64,000 nt of DNA from positions 61,001,822 to 61,065,821 of the forward strand of contig CM053325.1 of the NCBI GenBank assembly GCA_028583605.1, written 5' to 3'. Positions 1-11,900 of this stretch are shown in pieces; the first letter of the stretch is position 1, and each line of letters opens with the position of its first letter. Both the position numbers and the translations under genes were made by a program. The stretch comes from Dastarcus helophoroides. Taxonomy: Eukaryota > Arthropoda > Insecta > Coleoptera > Bothrideridae. A model generated the notes under the pieces. That model did no database searches, had not been told where the DNA came from, and was given only the letters and a program-made list of their open reading frames with translations.

Positions 1-840
1 AAGTATTAAGCTAGATAAATACTCAACAATCTTTCAAGCGGAGATGTTGGGAATTTTATATAGCGCCGAACAAATGACGCAACTGAACATTACAGGAAAA
101 TATATCCAAATAAAGACGGACAGCCAGGCAGCCCTTAAGGCCCTGAGGAAAATGAAAACAAACTCAGTGCTGGTATGGAATTGCCACCTAGCTCTAGAAT
201 GTCTATCACAAGAGAATGCAATTGATCTAATATGGATCAAAGGACATTCTGGGAAAGAGGGAAACGAACGCGCTGACAAACTGACAAGGAAGGGTTCGGA
301 GGGACAATTCGTTGGACCAGAACCAACCCTTCCCCTGGCAAGATCAACCGTAAGATCCCTACTTAACGAAGAAACTTATCGTAAACACAAAGCCTTATGG
401 GCATCAATAACAACATGCCGACAAACTCACGCATTCATTAGAATGCCGTGCAGGGAAATGGCAACACTATGCCTACAACTCTCAAGGAATAATCTCAGGA
501 CACTTGTAGGGATATGGACAGATCACTGTCGATTAAACAAACACCTCCACAGAATGGGAATCATAAACGACCCGAGCTGCAGAGGGTGCTTAGAAGAAGA
601 TGAGAGTGTCGAGCACGTGATGTGTCACTGCCCGGCATTAGCATCAATCAGAGGATCCACGCTGGGGGACTTCTGGCGCCTAGTGTGGCCAGTTTGAGAG
701 AGGCGCAACCAAGGGACGTTCTTCAGTTTCTCAACAAGGTTGGGTGGCTGAATGAATGACCAAGGACACCTCAATCACGGGGATAGCACAATGGGCCCGG
801 AAAGGGTGGCCTAAGTGCTGGCCTAAATTTTTAGGCAACC
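1..840 (+). mobile_element. 3' end of a non-LTR (LINE-type) retrotransposon
   Basis: The element enters from the left window edge. It consists of the C-terminal RNase H region of the polyprotein (2-697) and about 140 bp of GC-richer 3' untranslated sequence. Base composition changes abruptly to AT-rich repeat near 840-865, which I take as the 3' end. No poly-A tail or target-site duplication could be assigned. Confidence 0.8.
2..697 (+). CDS. Retrotransposon ORF2 C-terminus: RNase H domain plus Cys/His tail (partial)
   Basis: The frame is open from base 2 to the stop at 695-697, so the start lies outside the window; the first Met is at 44. The visible part is a type I RNase H: a Glu in FQAEMLGIL, an Asp in KTDSQAAL, and the C-terminal GHSGKEGNERADKL segment whose final Asp completes the carboxylate set. 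The first Asp of the D-E-D-D set is off the edge. After it comes a CRGC-x(8)-H-x(3)-C type cluster ending in HCPAL, common at the C-terminus of R1/I/Jockey-group elements. RNase H degrades the RNA strand of the RNA-DNA hybrid during target-primed reverse transcription. No internal stop is seen, so this copy may be young. The exact clade cannot be set without the RT domain. Confidence 0.88.
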   Translation, partial: SIKLDKYSTIFQAEMLGILYSAEQMTQLNITGKYIQIKTDSQAALKALRKMKTNSVLVWNCHLALECLSQENAIDLIWIKGHSGKEGNERADKLTRKGSEGQFVGPEPTLPLARSTVRSLLNEETYRKHKALWASITTCRQTHAFIRMPCREMATLCLQLSRNNLRTLVGIWTDHCRLNKHLHRMGIINDPSCRGCLEEDESVEHVMCHCPALASIRGSTLGDFWRLVWPV

Positions 841-2589
841 CACAACGAATCCAGAATGCAAATCAAGAATATCGAAGTTGCGATTTTCTTTTTTCGGAAT
901 TTCGACTCTTTAAACTTATAGTTTTTCATCAAAAGTCGATCTTGAAAATTTTTCGATTTTTTTGAAATTTCGATTTTGAATTTGAGAAAAAAATTGGAAA
1001 TTTTGCTTTTGTACCGCGCGCGCCACTGGTTCCAATAAATTTTTTGATCGCGAGACACAGAGCGTTCGAGCGTTGAATGAAACTACATTGTCATATTTCC
1101 TGCTTTCAAATGTCAAATTAAAGTAATTACGTAAATTTTGAGGTTAAGTTTTAGGCCCTTTTCATCACAGAACGGCTGGATACAGCTGCAACTGAATCCG
1201 AGGAGCGATACCGGGCCTGCCACACCAAGCGACCAACCTAACATGCGGGCATCTGATAAATTTAGTTGAATTGGGGCAACACAACGCAAAAACAAGAATC
1301 AGTACAAGACGGTTTCTAATAAAGAATCAGACAATCAAAGCATACTGTATGACTTTTTTTACTTAAACACTCGATAGTTAATTCTGCAGCTGTCATCCGG
1401 ATTTCGTTCCTACTACATCAGACATTACAGTTTTTTATCTATTATAATTATTATGGATGCGCGCAATTCGCCTTACATAGATTAATGATTCTAACCCTAT
1501 TTATGATGTCTAACGAAAATATTTAAATTTTGGCAACGTCGCATCCAAGCTGACATGGAGTTTAATTTAGGTATGTTATACGAAGCCGCATAGAGTCAGT
1601 GGCAGTCCAAATGATTTGAAATGATTTTTTTTTCGGCGAATATATACCATAAACTACGAAAGCATAGAATCGACATCGATTAAAAAGTTTTTTTAGAAAT
1701 TTGGACTTTAATCTCTTTTTCTTTAAAATTCCAATTTCCTTTAAATTTCATTTTCACCCTTTTTTAAAAATAAATATATTTTTCTTAAAATTGATAGAAA
1801 TTTCCTCCTTTTTTCGAAATTTCGAGTAGGTAGGTGTTTCTCAAAATTTCGACTTTTCTCAAGAAAATGTATTTAAAAAAGTCAGGTTTCTTTCAAAATT
1901 TGTAGGAATTTCGTATCTTTCGAGAAATTTGTTTTTTCTTTAAAATTCCAATTTCTTTTATATTTCGTTTTCCCCCTTTTTTAAAAAGAAATATATTTTT
2001 CTCAAAATTGATATAAATTTCCTCTTTTTCTCTCGAAATTTCGAGAAGGTATTTCTCAAAATTTTGACTTTTCCCAAAGGATTTTAGCAAAAAAAGTCAG
2101 GTTTCTTTCAAAATTTGTAGGAATTTCATCTTTTGAGAAATTTGTGTTTTCTTTAAAATTCCAGTTTCCTTTAAATGTCGTTTTACCCCTTTTTTAAAAA
2201 GAAATTGATAAAAGTTTTCTCTTTTTTCGCGAAATTTCGAGTAGGTGTTTCCCAAAATTTCGACTTTTCCCAAAATATTTCAATTAAACAAAAATCAGGT
2301 TTCTTTCAAACTTGGTAGGAATTTCATCTTTTGAGAAATTTGTGTTTTCCTTAAAATTCCAGTTTTTTTAAAATTTCGTTTCCCCCATTTTTTAAAGAGA
2401 AATATATTTTTCTCAAAATTGATACAAGTTTCCTCTTCTTTCTCAAAATTTCGAGTAGGTATTTCCCAAAATTTCGACTTTTTCCAAAATATTTCATTTA
2501 AAAAAAAAGTCAGGTTTCTTTCAAACTTTGTAGAAATTCCATATTTCAAAAATTTTAGTATAATTTTCAATTTGTTTTATGCTTCGTCT

Positions 2590-2995
2590 TTTTTTTAAAT
2601 TCACTTTTGTACTGTAACACAATGTAAATAAATAGAATAGAATGTAGTGCGTAAGAAAATTTTCTGGAAAGATCTAATAAGGGGAAAGCGGCCGCGATAA
2701 CGAAACAAACGGCAGATAAGCGTTCCAGGAAATTCGGCAAAGGATAAGCCTTATCTGCGTGATTTTTCTAGAACTCGGGATCCAAAACTATATAAGGCGG
2801 TCAGCTTTTCCTCAAGTTAGTTAGTTAGAGTCAGTGTAGTTGGTGAGTTAGTAGAAGTCAATAATAAGTGAGTTAATTGTTTAGTTGTGTTGATCTGAGT
2901 TTATTTTGGAAATAAAATGGGTATTATTCAGCAAGTGTTTAATAATCAATTCGAACCACGATAAGCCCACATCAATAACAATGTCCGTATATGAC
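2590..2995 (+). repeat. LTR-like promoter/polyadenylation module, copy 1
   Basis: TATATAAGG lies at 2789-2797 and AATAAA at 2911-2916, about 120 bp apart, as in the U3-R-U5 layout of insect LTR retrotransposons. A run of GTTAGTTAG-like sequence lies between them. It is repeated about 2.4 kb downstream. No gag, pol or primer-binding site was found next to it, so this is an inference from signal layout only. Confidence 0.5.
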
Positions 2996-4999
2996 AATGT
3001 TTTCTTCAAAATTCCTATTTTGCTAAAATTACTTTTATAACAATTTCGAATTTTTTCGTGGAATTTCAAATTTTCGCGAAATGTCTTTAAAATATCTCAT
3101 AAAAATGTTGAATTTTTTCTCAAAATTGCTGCCTTACCTCCAATTTTTATTTAGAAGCCTAAAATTTCCGGAAATTCGGACTATTCATTAGATTTTTTAA
3201 TCGAAATGAAGAATATCAAAGTTTCGATTTTCTTTTCTCGGAATTTCGACTCTTTTTCGTCTTGTAGTTTTTCCTCAAAAGTCGATCTTGAAAAATTTTC
3301 AATTTTTCTTACATTTGAGTTTGAATTTGAGGAAAAAAGTGGAAATTTTGCTTTTGTGCCGCACCACTGGTTCCAATAAATTCTTTGACCGCGAGACACA
3401 GAGCGTTCGAGCGTTGAATGAAGCTAAGTTGTCATATTTCCTGCTCTCAAATGTCAAATTAAATTAATTACGTAAATTTTGAGGTTAAGTTTTAGGCCCT
3501 ATTCATCACAGAACGGCTGGATACGGCTGCAACTGAATTCGAGGAGCTTTTGGGTTCGCTATACCGGGCCTTAAACACCAAGCTACCAACCTAACATGCT
3601 GGGCATCTGATAAATTTAGTTGAATTGGGGCAACACAACGCAAGAACAAGAATCCGTGCAAGACGGTTTCTAATAAAGAATCAGACAATCAAAGCACACT
3701 GTATGGCTTTTTTACCTAAACACTCGATAGTAAATTCTGCACCTGTCATCCGGATTTCATTCCTACTTCACCAGACATTAAATTTTTTTTATTATAATTA
3801 TTATGGATACACGCAATTCGCATTACATAGATTAATGATTCTAACCCTATTTATGATGTCTATGAAAATATTTAAATTTTGGCAACGTCGCATCCAAGCT
3901 GACATGGAGTTTAATTTAGGTACGTCAAACGAAGCCGCATAGAGTCAGTGGCAGTCCGAATGATTTGAAATGATTTTTTTTTCGGCGAATATGTACTATA
4001 AACTACGAAGGCATAGGAACGACATTGATTAAACAGTTTTTTTTAGAAATTTCGACTTTAATCTCTGTAGGCATTTCGTATCTTTGAGAAATTTGTTTTT
4101 TTCCTTAAAATTCCAATTTCCTTTAAATTTCGTTTTCCCCCTTTTTTAAAAATCAATATATTTTTCTTCAAATTGATAGCAATTTCCTGTTTTATTTTGA
4201 AATTTCGAGTAGGTATTTTTCGAAATTACGACTTTTCGCAAAAATATGTATTTGAAAAAAATCAAGTCTCTTTCAAAATTTGTAGGAATTTCGTATCTTT
4301 CAAGAAATTTGTTTTTTCTCTAAAATTTCAATTTCCTTTAAATTTCGTTTTCCCCCTTTTTTAAAAAGAAATATATTTTTCTCAAAATTGATAGAAGTTT
4401 CCTCTTTTTTCTCGAAATGTTGAATAGGTATTTCTCAAAATTTCGACTTTTCGCAAAATATTTTAATCAAAAAAAGTCAGGTTTCTTTCAAAAATTTGTA
4501 GGGATTTCATTTTTTGAGAAATTGGTGTTTTCTTTAAAATTCCAGTTTCCTTTAAATTTCGTTTTCCTCCTTTTTTAAAAAGAAATATATATTTCTCAAA
4601 ATTGATAGCAGTTTCCTCTTTTTTCTCGAAATTTCGAGTAGGTATTTCCCAAAATTTCGACTTTTTCCAAAATATTTCAATTAAACAAAAATCAGGTTTC
4701 TTTCAAACTTGGTAGGAATTTCATCTTTTGGGAAATTTGTGTTTTCTTTAAAATTCCAGTTTTTTTTTAAATTTCGTTTCCCCCCTTTTTTAAAAAGAAA
4801 TATATTTTTCTCAAAATTGATAGAAGTTTCCTCTTCTTTCTCAAAATTTCGAGTAGGTATTTCTCAAAATTTCGACTTTTCCCAAAATATTTCATTGAAA
4901 AAGAAAGTCAGGTTTCCTTCCAACTTTTTAGGAATTCCATATTTAGAAAAATTTTAGTATAATTTGTTTTATAAAATATGCTTCGTCTTTTTGTTAATT

Positions 5000-5400
5000 C
5001 ACTTTTGTATTGTAACGCAATGCAAATAAATAGAATAGAATTTAGTGCGTAAGAAAATTTTCTAAAAAGATCTGATAAGGGGAAAGCGGCCGTGATAACG
5101 AAACAAACGGCAGATAAGCGTTCCAGAAAATTCGGCAAACGATAAGCCTTATCTGCGTGATTTTTCTAGAACTCGGGATCCAAAACTATATAAGGCGGTC
5201 AGCTTTCCCTCGAGTTAGTTAGTTAGTTAGAGTCAGTGTAGTTAGTGAGTTAGTAGAAGTCAATAATAAGTGAGTTAATTGTTTAGTTGTGTTGATCTGA
5301 GTTTATTTTAGAAATAAAGGGGGTATTATTTAGCAAGTGTTTAATAATCAATTCGAACCACGATAAGCCCGCAACAATAACAATGTCCGTATATGACAAT
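5000..5400 (+). repeat. LTR-like promoter/polyadenylation module, copy 2
   Basis: Near-identical to the module at 2590-2995: TATATAAGG at 5187-5195 and AATAAA at 5313-5318. The two modules bracket about 2 kb of AT-rich subrepeats without coding capacity, so the tandem array could be a degenerate LTR element multiplied by LTR-LTR recombination. Confidence 0.5.
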
Positions 5401-6385
5401 GTTTTCTTCAAAATGTCTACTTTTTGCTAAAATTACTTTTATAACAATTTCGAATTTTTTCGTGGATTACCAAATTTTCGCGAAATGTATTTAAAATATC
5501 CCATAAAAATGTTGAATTTTTTCTCAAAATTGCAGCCTTGCCTTCAATTTTTATTTAAAAGCCTAACATTTCCGAAAATTAGGACTATTTAGATTTTTTA
5601 ATGGAAATGAAGAATATCGAAGTTTCGATTTTCTTTTCTCGGAATTTCGACTCTTTTTAGACTTCTAGTTTTTCCTCAAAAGTCAATCTTGAAAAATTTT
5701 CGATTTTTTTTAAATTTCGATTTGAATTTGAGAAAAAAAGTATGAATTTGAATTTGACGAAAAAAGGGGAAATTTTGCTTTTGTGCCGCGCCACTGGTTC
5801 CAATAAATTCTTTGATCGCGAGACACAGAGCTTTCGAGCGTTGAATGAAGCTACGTTGTTATATTTCCAATTCTCAAATGTCAAATTGAATTATTTACGT
5901 AAATTTTGAGGTTAGGTTATAAGCCCCTTTCATCACAGAACGGCTGGTTGCAACTAAATCCGAGGAGCTTTTGTGTTCGCGATAACGGGCCTGTGACATC
6001 GCGACACCAAGCGACCAAGCTAACTTGCTGTGCATCTCATAAATTTAATTGAATTGGGGTAACACAACGCAAGAACAAGAATCGGTGCAAGTCGGTTTCT
6101 AGCAAAGAATCAGACAATCAAAGCACACTGGATGACTCTTTTAACACTCGATAGTTAATTTTGCAGCTGTCATCCGAATTTCGTTCCCTTTTTCGTTTAT
6201 CTATTATAATTATTATGGATCCGTGCAATTCGCGTTACATAGATTAATAATTCTAACCCTATTTATGATATCTAACGAAAATATTTAAATTTTGGCAACC
6301 TCGCATCCAACCTGACATATAGTTTAATTTAGATATGTCATACGAATCCGCATGGAGTCAGTGGCAGTCCAAAAAGAGATTTTAA

Positions 6386-7271
6386 CAGTGGCGGCTGGTC
6401 TTAAAGAGCGCAAGAGCGCGCGCTCCTCGTGAAATGAGCGATCTATTCTTTTCTGTATAATGTAAAAGACTTGGATTTATCACATTTTTAAACACAAAAT
6501 AATGACATACTACACATAATAATACTTGTGAATGGCTTGGAATCAAATACATCAACGTTTGATTCCGTTATACATATTAAATATTATAAGGAAATTTAAA
6601 TATATTGGTGCGCGCAAAATTATACACCTAGCGTGGCTGCCGTGCGATGCCTATCAACGGTCTTCACGGGATACGGAGAAATAAACTACAGAACACCACG
6701 TTAAAGCTAGCCCGGGGTACGCCGCTCCGCGCATGTGCGATATTGCCAAATGGTGAGTACAAGCCAGAGTTTGGAGTGTGTAGTTTATGATGCTAAATGT
6801 GTAGGTCCCGGCTGATCTGATTGCGATTGCTAATTGTGCCGCTTCCAGGCCTAACTGCCAATAGTACCGCTATTCACAAAGAGATATCAGTACCCATTCT
6901 AGGGTCTAATTATTTATTTATAGATTTGGATTTAAACAATTTTGTTGAGAAAGTAATGAAGACTTTATTTCTTTAAAAGATCGTAGAGCGGATTTTGTTT
7001 TAAAAATTTTTTTTTTGTGTTTTTGTAGAGTTTAATTAGAACCTTGTAATAAAATATATTTTATTTTCAAATGCAGTTTTCATGAAATGGAAATTATAAG
7101 ATGGTAATTAAATTTAATTCGTAAAAATACTATTAAATATCACACCTTTTGTGTCACTTTTGTTTCTCTTAAATTTAATATCTTGCTATGACACTGGAGT
7201 CACCTAAACTCTTAACTACTAATATTTTTGCATCTGCGCACCCCCTGTCAAAAAGTCACCAGCCGCCACTG
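6386..7271 (+). mobile_element. Non-autonomous hAT element (MITE), 886 bp
   Basis: The ends are CAGTGGCGGCTG and CAGCCGCCACTG, a terminal inverted repeat of hAT type. The flanks are GATTTTAA (6378-6385) and GATTTGAA (7272-7279), an 8 bp target-site duplication with one mismatch. The neighbouring tandem units read straight across this point, giving an empty site. There is no transposase ORF. It has the same ends and shares most of its interior with the hAT copies at 23360 and 41083. Confidence 0.9.
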
Positions 7272-7340
7272 GATTTGAATTATGATTTAAAATGATTTTT
7301 ATTTCGCCGATTATGTACTACAAACTACGAAGTTGATAAT

Positions 7341-8700
7341 TTTGATTTGTTTTGAAAATTTTTTCCTTTAAACGTTTCAGCTGTTGACAATGTCGACATT
7401 TTATAATGTTCACTGTTTTCAAGATTGGGCTCTTAAAATTTTGATTTTTGAAAATCTCGACTCTCAAAATTCCAACTTATTTGAAAGTTTCTATTTACTT
7501 ACAAAATGTTGACTTTTTCTGGAAATTACAACTTAGTTTTTGCTTCATTTTGAAATTTTCGATTTTACTGAAAATATTCACTTTTTTCAAGATATTGACT
7601 TTTTGAAACATTTGTCTTTATTTTCAGAATTTCCTGTATTCCTTGAAATTTTGCTTCTGTTTTGTAAATTTCGACCAAAAAATTTTACTTTCTTTAAAAC
7701 ATTCTTGTCTAAAAATTTGTTGTTTTGAGAAATTTGACTTAAAATTTAAACGATTTTCATCGCCGTTTTTTGCAATTGTTGATTTTTTTTTAAATCTGGT
7801 ACTTTTTTTAAAAATTGCAATTTTTGTCTTTGAAAGCTTGATTCGACCCCTGAAATATAGGCAACACATAAATCATCGAATTGTTTATGTGTGAAACTGG
7901 CTGTGGTTCTGATGATTTTTTTGGTAAATTATCTAAAAGTTAATTTAATACGTCACGGCCGACTCTTATAGACATTTATCTGAAATGGACAATTTAAGGC
8001 GGTCAAATTCTGATACACACGCTGGCGGCTGAACATTTATAAAAATAGCACCTCCTCTGTCAAAATTTCGAGAAAAGATCGAAAGTTTCAATTAAAATTC
8101 AAAAGTTTGAGTAAAAGATTTCTGAAAACGTTTCACTCTACGAAGGAGAAGAAAGGACTAAAAAAAAAATTGTTGAGAAATTTCGACTTTTTTTCGAAAT
8201 TTCGACTTTTTTCTCCAAATTCGATTTTTTTCTGGAAATTTCGAACTTAATCTCTAAATTTCGTCTTTATTTTCGAAATTTCGACTTTAAGATCGACATT
8301 TTGAGGAAAAAGTCGAAATGTCGGGAAAAAACTCGAAATTTCAACTTTAATCTCGAAATTTTGAGAAAAAAGTCGAAATTTTGGTAATTAAAAATGAAAA
8401 TTACTGAACGCACCCTACTGCCAACTGTCAAATTATTAGACAAGGGGTAAGGTAGGACCACGGATTATAGAAGTAGACTAGTGCATGAACGTAAAAAACG
8501 GTGTCGAAAAAGTGTCTAGAGAGTAGGTAGTACCCTCTTGTGATATCGGGAGTGATGGATTTCTACTACCAATGAGTAAGTTTGAGTAAAAGATTTTTAA
8601 AATGTTGAATTCTACGAAGGCGTAAAAAAGATATCGTATTTCTATTAAACAACCCCTGAAATATAGGCAACACATTATTCATCAAAATATTTTAGGCGTG
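7341..8700. other. AT-rich spacer upstream of COG6
   Basis: Mostly T-rich low-complexity sequence with the AAATTTCGAC motif (7340-7840, 8060-8400). A 23 bp sequence beginning CCCCTGAAATATAGGCAACA occurs at 7847 and again at 8653, marking two copies of an unidentified repeat. I see no supported gene. Confidence 0.6.
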
Positions 8701-8962
8701 AAGGCAGCTTTAATTCCGCCTATTCTTACGAACTACTCCGATTTAGAACTAATTTTAATAAAACACAACTGTACTATTGGCGACACTGCTTTTTGACGTA
8801 AATAATTTTAATTTAACCTTACTTTCTTACCAAAATAAGTTTGATCGAATTGTTTAAGCACATATTTTGTGATTGAAGCAACTATTTTGTGATTGAAGCA
8901 AAACAAGATTTAGCCATTAAATATAACACTTTATAAAACTCGTTGGTTTTAAGGCAGAAATA

Positions 8963-11900
8963 ATGCCTGAGCCCTCAGAGAAGGAGAACGTCCTGTCTAA
9001 ACGCCTCAATAAAATTCTGGAAACCAGACTTGAGAATGATCAGGTAATAAGCCCCCTTGACTTTGCGAACAAACGTTAAAATTCCATTCCTGCTGATTGG
9101 CATTTTCTTCGCCAGTTGCTTCTTACAGGCGTCTAGTCAGTTACCACTGTTTTTGTTAAGGAATGGCAATCTTTTACAAATTGCCCCAAACAGCAATTGC
9201 GTTAGATCTTAGTTTATCAATCGCTGTTTGTGATTTAACAATCACTAAAAAACACTTAAAAACTATTGTAACAATTAACGATAAAAGTAAATGATAATTA
9301 AATTTAACGTTTCTGGTAGTTCAACTCTGCCCGTCGTCAGAAATAAAAATTTTTTCGCTCAACAAAATTTGTTTACTGATAGAAAAATTAACGAAACTCT
9401 GCAAAGACGATGCAGAGAATATCTAAACGTTGAAATGTTTGAATTATTGTAGGATACTCTTGAAGCCCTCAAAGAGCTTTCAACGTTTTATACGGAAAAC
9501 ACATTACAAGCTAGAAGGAATTTAAGGAGTCAGATCGAAAAGAGAAGTCTCGATATCAACCAGAATTTTTTAAGCTCCTTCAAAGAAGTAAAAAATGCTT
9601 TCGACGACGTCTACAGCGATATAAGTGAAATGAGTAAATCAATTCAAGAAATGACTCTCAGATTGCACAATGCTAAGGCAAAAACGAAGACCTTATTAGA
9701 ACAAACCAGCAGCATGCAGCAGGGAATGTACGTTTGGTGCCAAATAGAACTAATTCACATTTTTAACCCTTATTGTGTGGAATTCTTTAATATTCATAAC
9801 TGTTAACAACAAATACAAAAAGTGATATTAATTCCATGATGAACCGCCTTCTTAAACAAGGATAGATGTAATTTTTGGGAAAAATTCCGTTTGGTAACGA
9901 ATACCAAAGCTTGGAATTTCTATAGAAAAGTCTCCATAGACTGTGTCAAGCTAGACTGCCCAGGAATTTGTCGTCTTCGACTGTCCCGCATGCCGTAAAA
10001 ATCTTATCCTTGGAAAGATCAGTCCTGTTAGTTTCTGCGAGCATCTTCATTCTATAAATATTTGCTATAATCTGACCTGATTTCGTTTCTTAGCATCGTC
10101 TACAGCAGTGCTTCTCAATCACTGTGTCGCGGCATTTTACTATCACGGGAGATGCTTGAAGTGTACCGCCAAATTTTACGGATGCATGCAGTAAAATAGC
10201 GGTGGAGACTTTTTTTAAATTTATATAATCGTTAGTGTGCCGCCAAGTTTTTAAATTATTAAAAGTGTGCCATGACGAAAAAAAAAAGGTTGAGAATCAC
10301 TGGTCTACAGTTACACCAGTAGTTTGTTTAGCCGTTGTTATGCCAACAAGCTCAATCATCATCACAGACTCCCACGAATATTTCGTCTAATCCGAATTCT
10401 CATACCAAGCTTCAGAGCAGAGGTGTATCCAGAAGATCTAGCTGCTCGTTCATAAGTGCAAATTGGCTCGATTGTAAATATTTGTGAACTTCCATGGCGT
10501 CTTATTAAGTTTTTTAGCATTATTACAAATATGTAATACTTCTACTGTGTTGGCGCTATTTTTATAACCACTGACGATGCTGAAAAACGAGTCCGGTCAA
10601 ATATTTACACAAAACATCGTGGAATTTTTAATATTTTGTTTTATTTATTGTTAGTAGAGTTTACTGAGGTAATAAGCCTTGTATATACGAATATATCCAA
10701 GTTTATTACGATGCAACTGAAATATAATTTCATTAGAATCTAATGAAAACGAGATTGTAATTGCAAAGTTCACGTAGATGAGACAAAGCTTGTATCACGG
10801 GTTGCATCGCAACATCTACGGATACAAACGTCCTCGGAGTGACTACTTTCATCTAATTCGACAAATGATCAATTAAATGAGTAGAGTTTAATAGTTATTA
10901 ATTTGAACTGTTTTAGTGAACGTAATGAAATGCAGCAGCAAATTACGGCTGCATTTATGAGAACCTTTCAGCTAACCTCTGACGAACTTGTTACATTGCA
11001 TGGTAATAAGTTGAAGAGGGATCTATCGATCAGTAGGGACATTTTTGATGTCCTGGATAAGGTGCAAAAGATCCATTCTGATTGTAAGACTCTCATGCAG
11101 TCGGGACATCAGACTTTGGCGTTAGATATTATGGAACAGATGACGTTGCATCAGGTATTTCAGAAAAATAACTGTTTTATGTTAATATTTACGGTTTTAT
11201 GTTATTATTTTCTCTTTTATGTTATTATTTATTGTCTTAGTGCAAATTTGAATTTTAAAAATTTCGGAATTTTAATTTTCAATTTCACAATTCTAGTTTT
11301 GTTTTTAAGATTTCGACTCTTAAAGCATTAAAGTCGAAACCAATAGAAAAAATTGAGTTTTCGAAATGTACGCTTTTGTAATGAGGATAGTTGAAATACA
11401 AAATTTGTCCTCTGAAACCAAGAAAGATTAAAAAAGACAACAAAGGTTAAAGCAATCTTTATTGTGTTTTTTAATCTTTCTTGGTTTCAGGGGACAAGTT
11501 TTGTATTTCAATTTTTGAAGGCAGCCAAGAACCAGTCGTTCCGTCAAAATGAGAATAGTCTCAGAAAACTGGAAATGATAAAAGCTTTGTTTCCATCTTG
11601 AAATTAAGATTTGAAATGGGTCAGTTGCAGTTTTTTTAATGAGTTTGACGAAATTAGAAGTTAAAAATTTAAAATCGAAATTTGTAGAAACTGAAATTTT
11701 GAAATTTGAATATTCAAAACGGGAATTAGGTCTCTGAAAACTATAAAGTTAAAATCTAGGCTCTCGTCTTGAAAATATTTGATATTTAACAGGTCCAGCT
11801 TTTTTTTCAAAATTTTGACCCTAAATTTGAATTGTTTTCTTGTAGAAAGAAATTTTCGAATTGGGTCTTTCGAAACGGGAATACAGTCTTATAAGATTAA

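Larger units (their letters stand above)
865..7340. repeat. Tandem ~2.4 kb repeat units (about 2.6 units, third split by a MITE)
   Basis: The block near 867 (gaatatcgaagtt...) recurs near 3208 and 5612; the stretch ending GTGGCAGTCC recurs near 1608, 3955 and 6370. Each unit has a GC-balanced part (for example 1010-1620, 3360-3960, 5785-6375), a run of ~210 bp AT-rich subrepeats (about 1680-2560 and 4040-4940), and an LTR-like module. The third unit is broken at 6386-7271 by a hAT MITE and resumes at 7272. The ORFs in this region are short and not conserved between units, so I call it non-coding. Confidence 0.85.

Noticed and set aside
2940..2970. tRNA-like B box (complement of TTCGAACC) near the LTR-like module
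   Set aside because: No A box at proper distance and no cloverleaf could be drawn.
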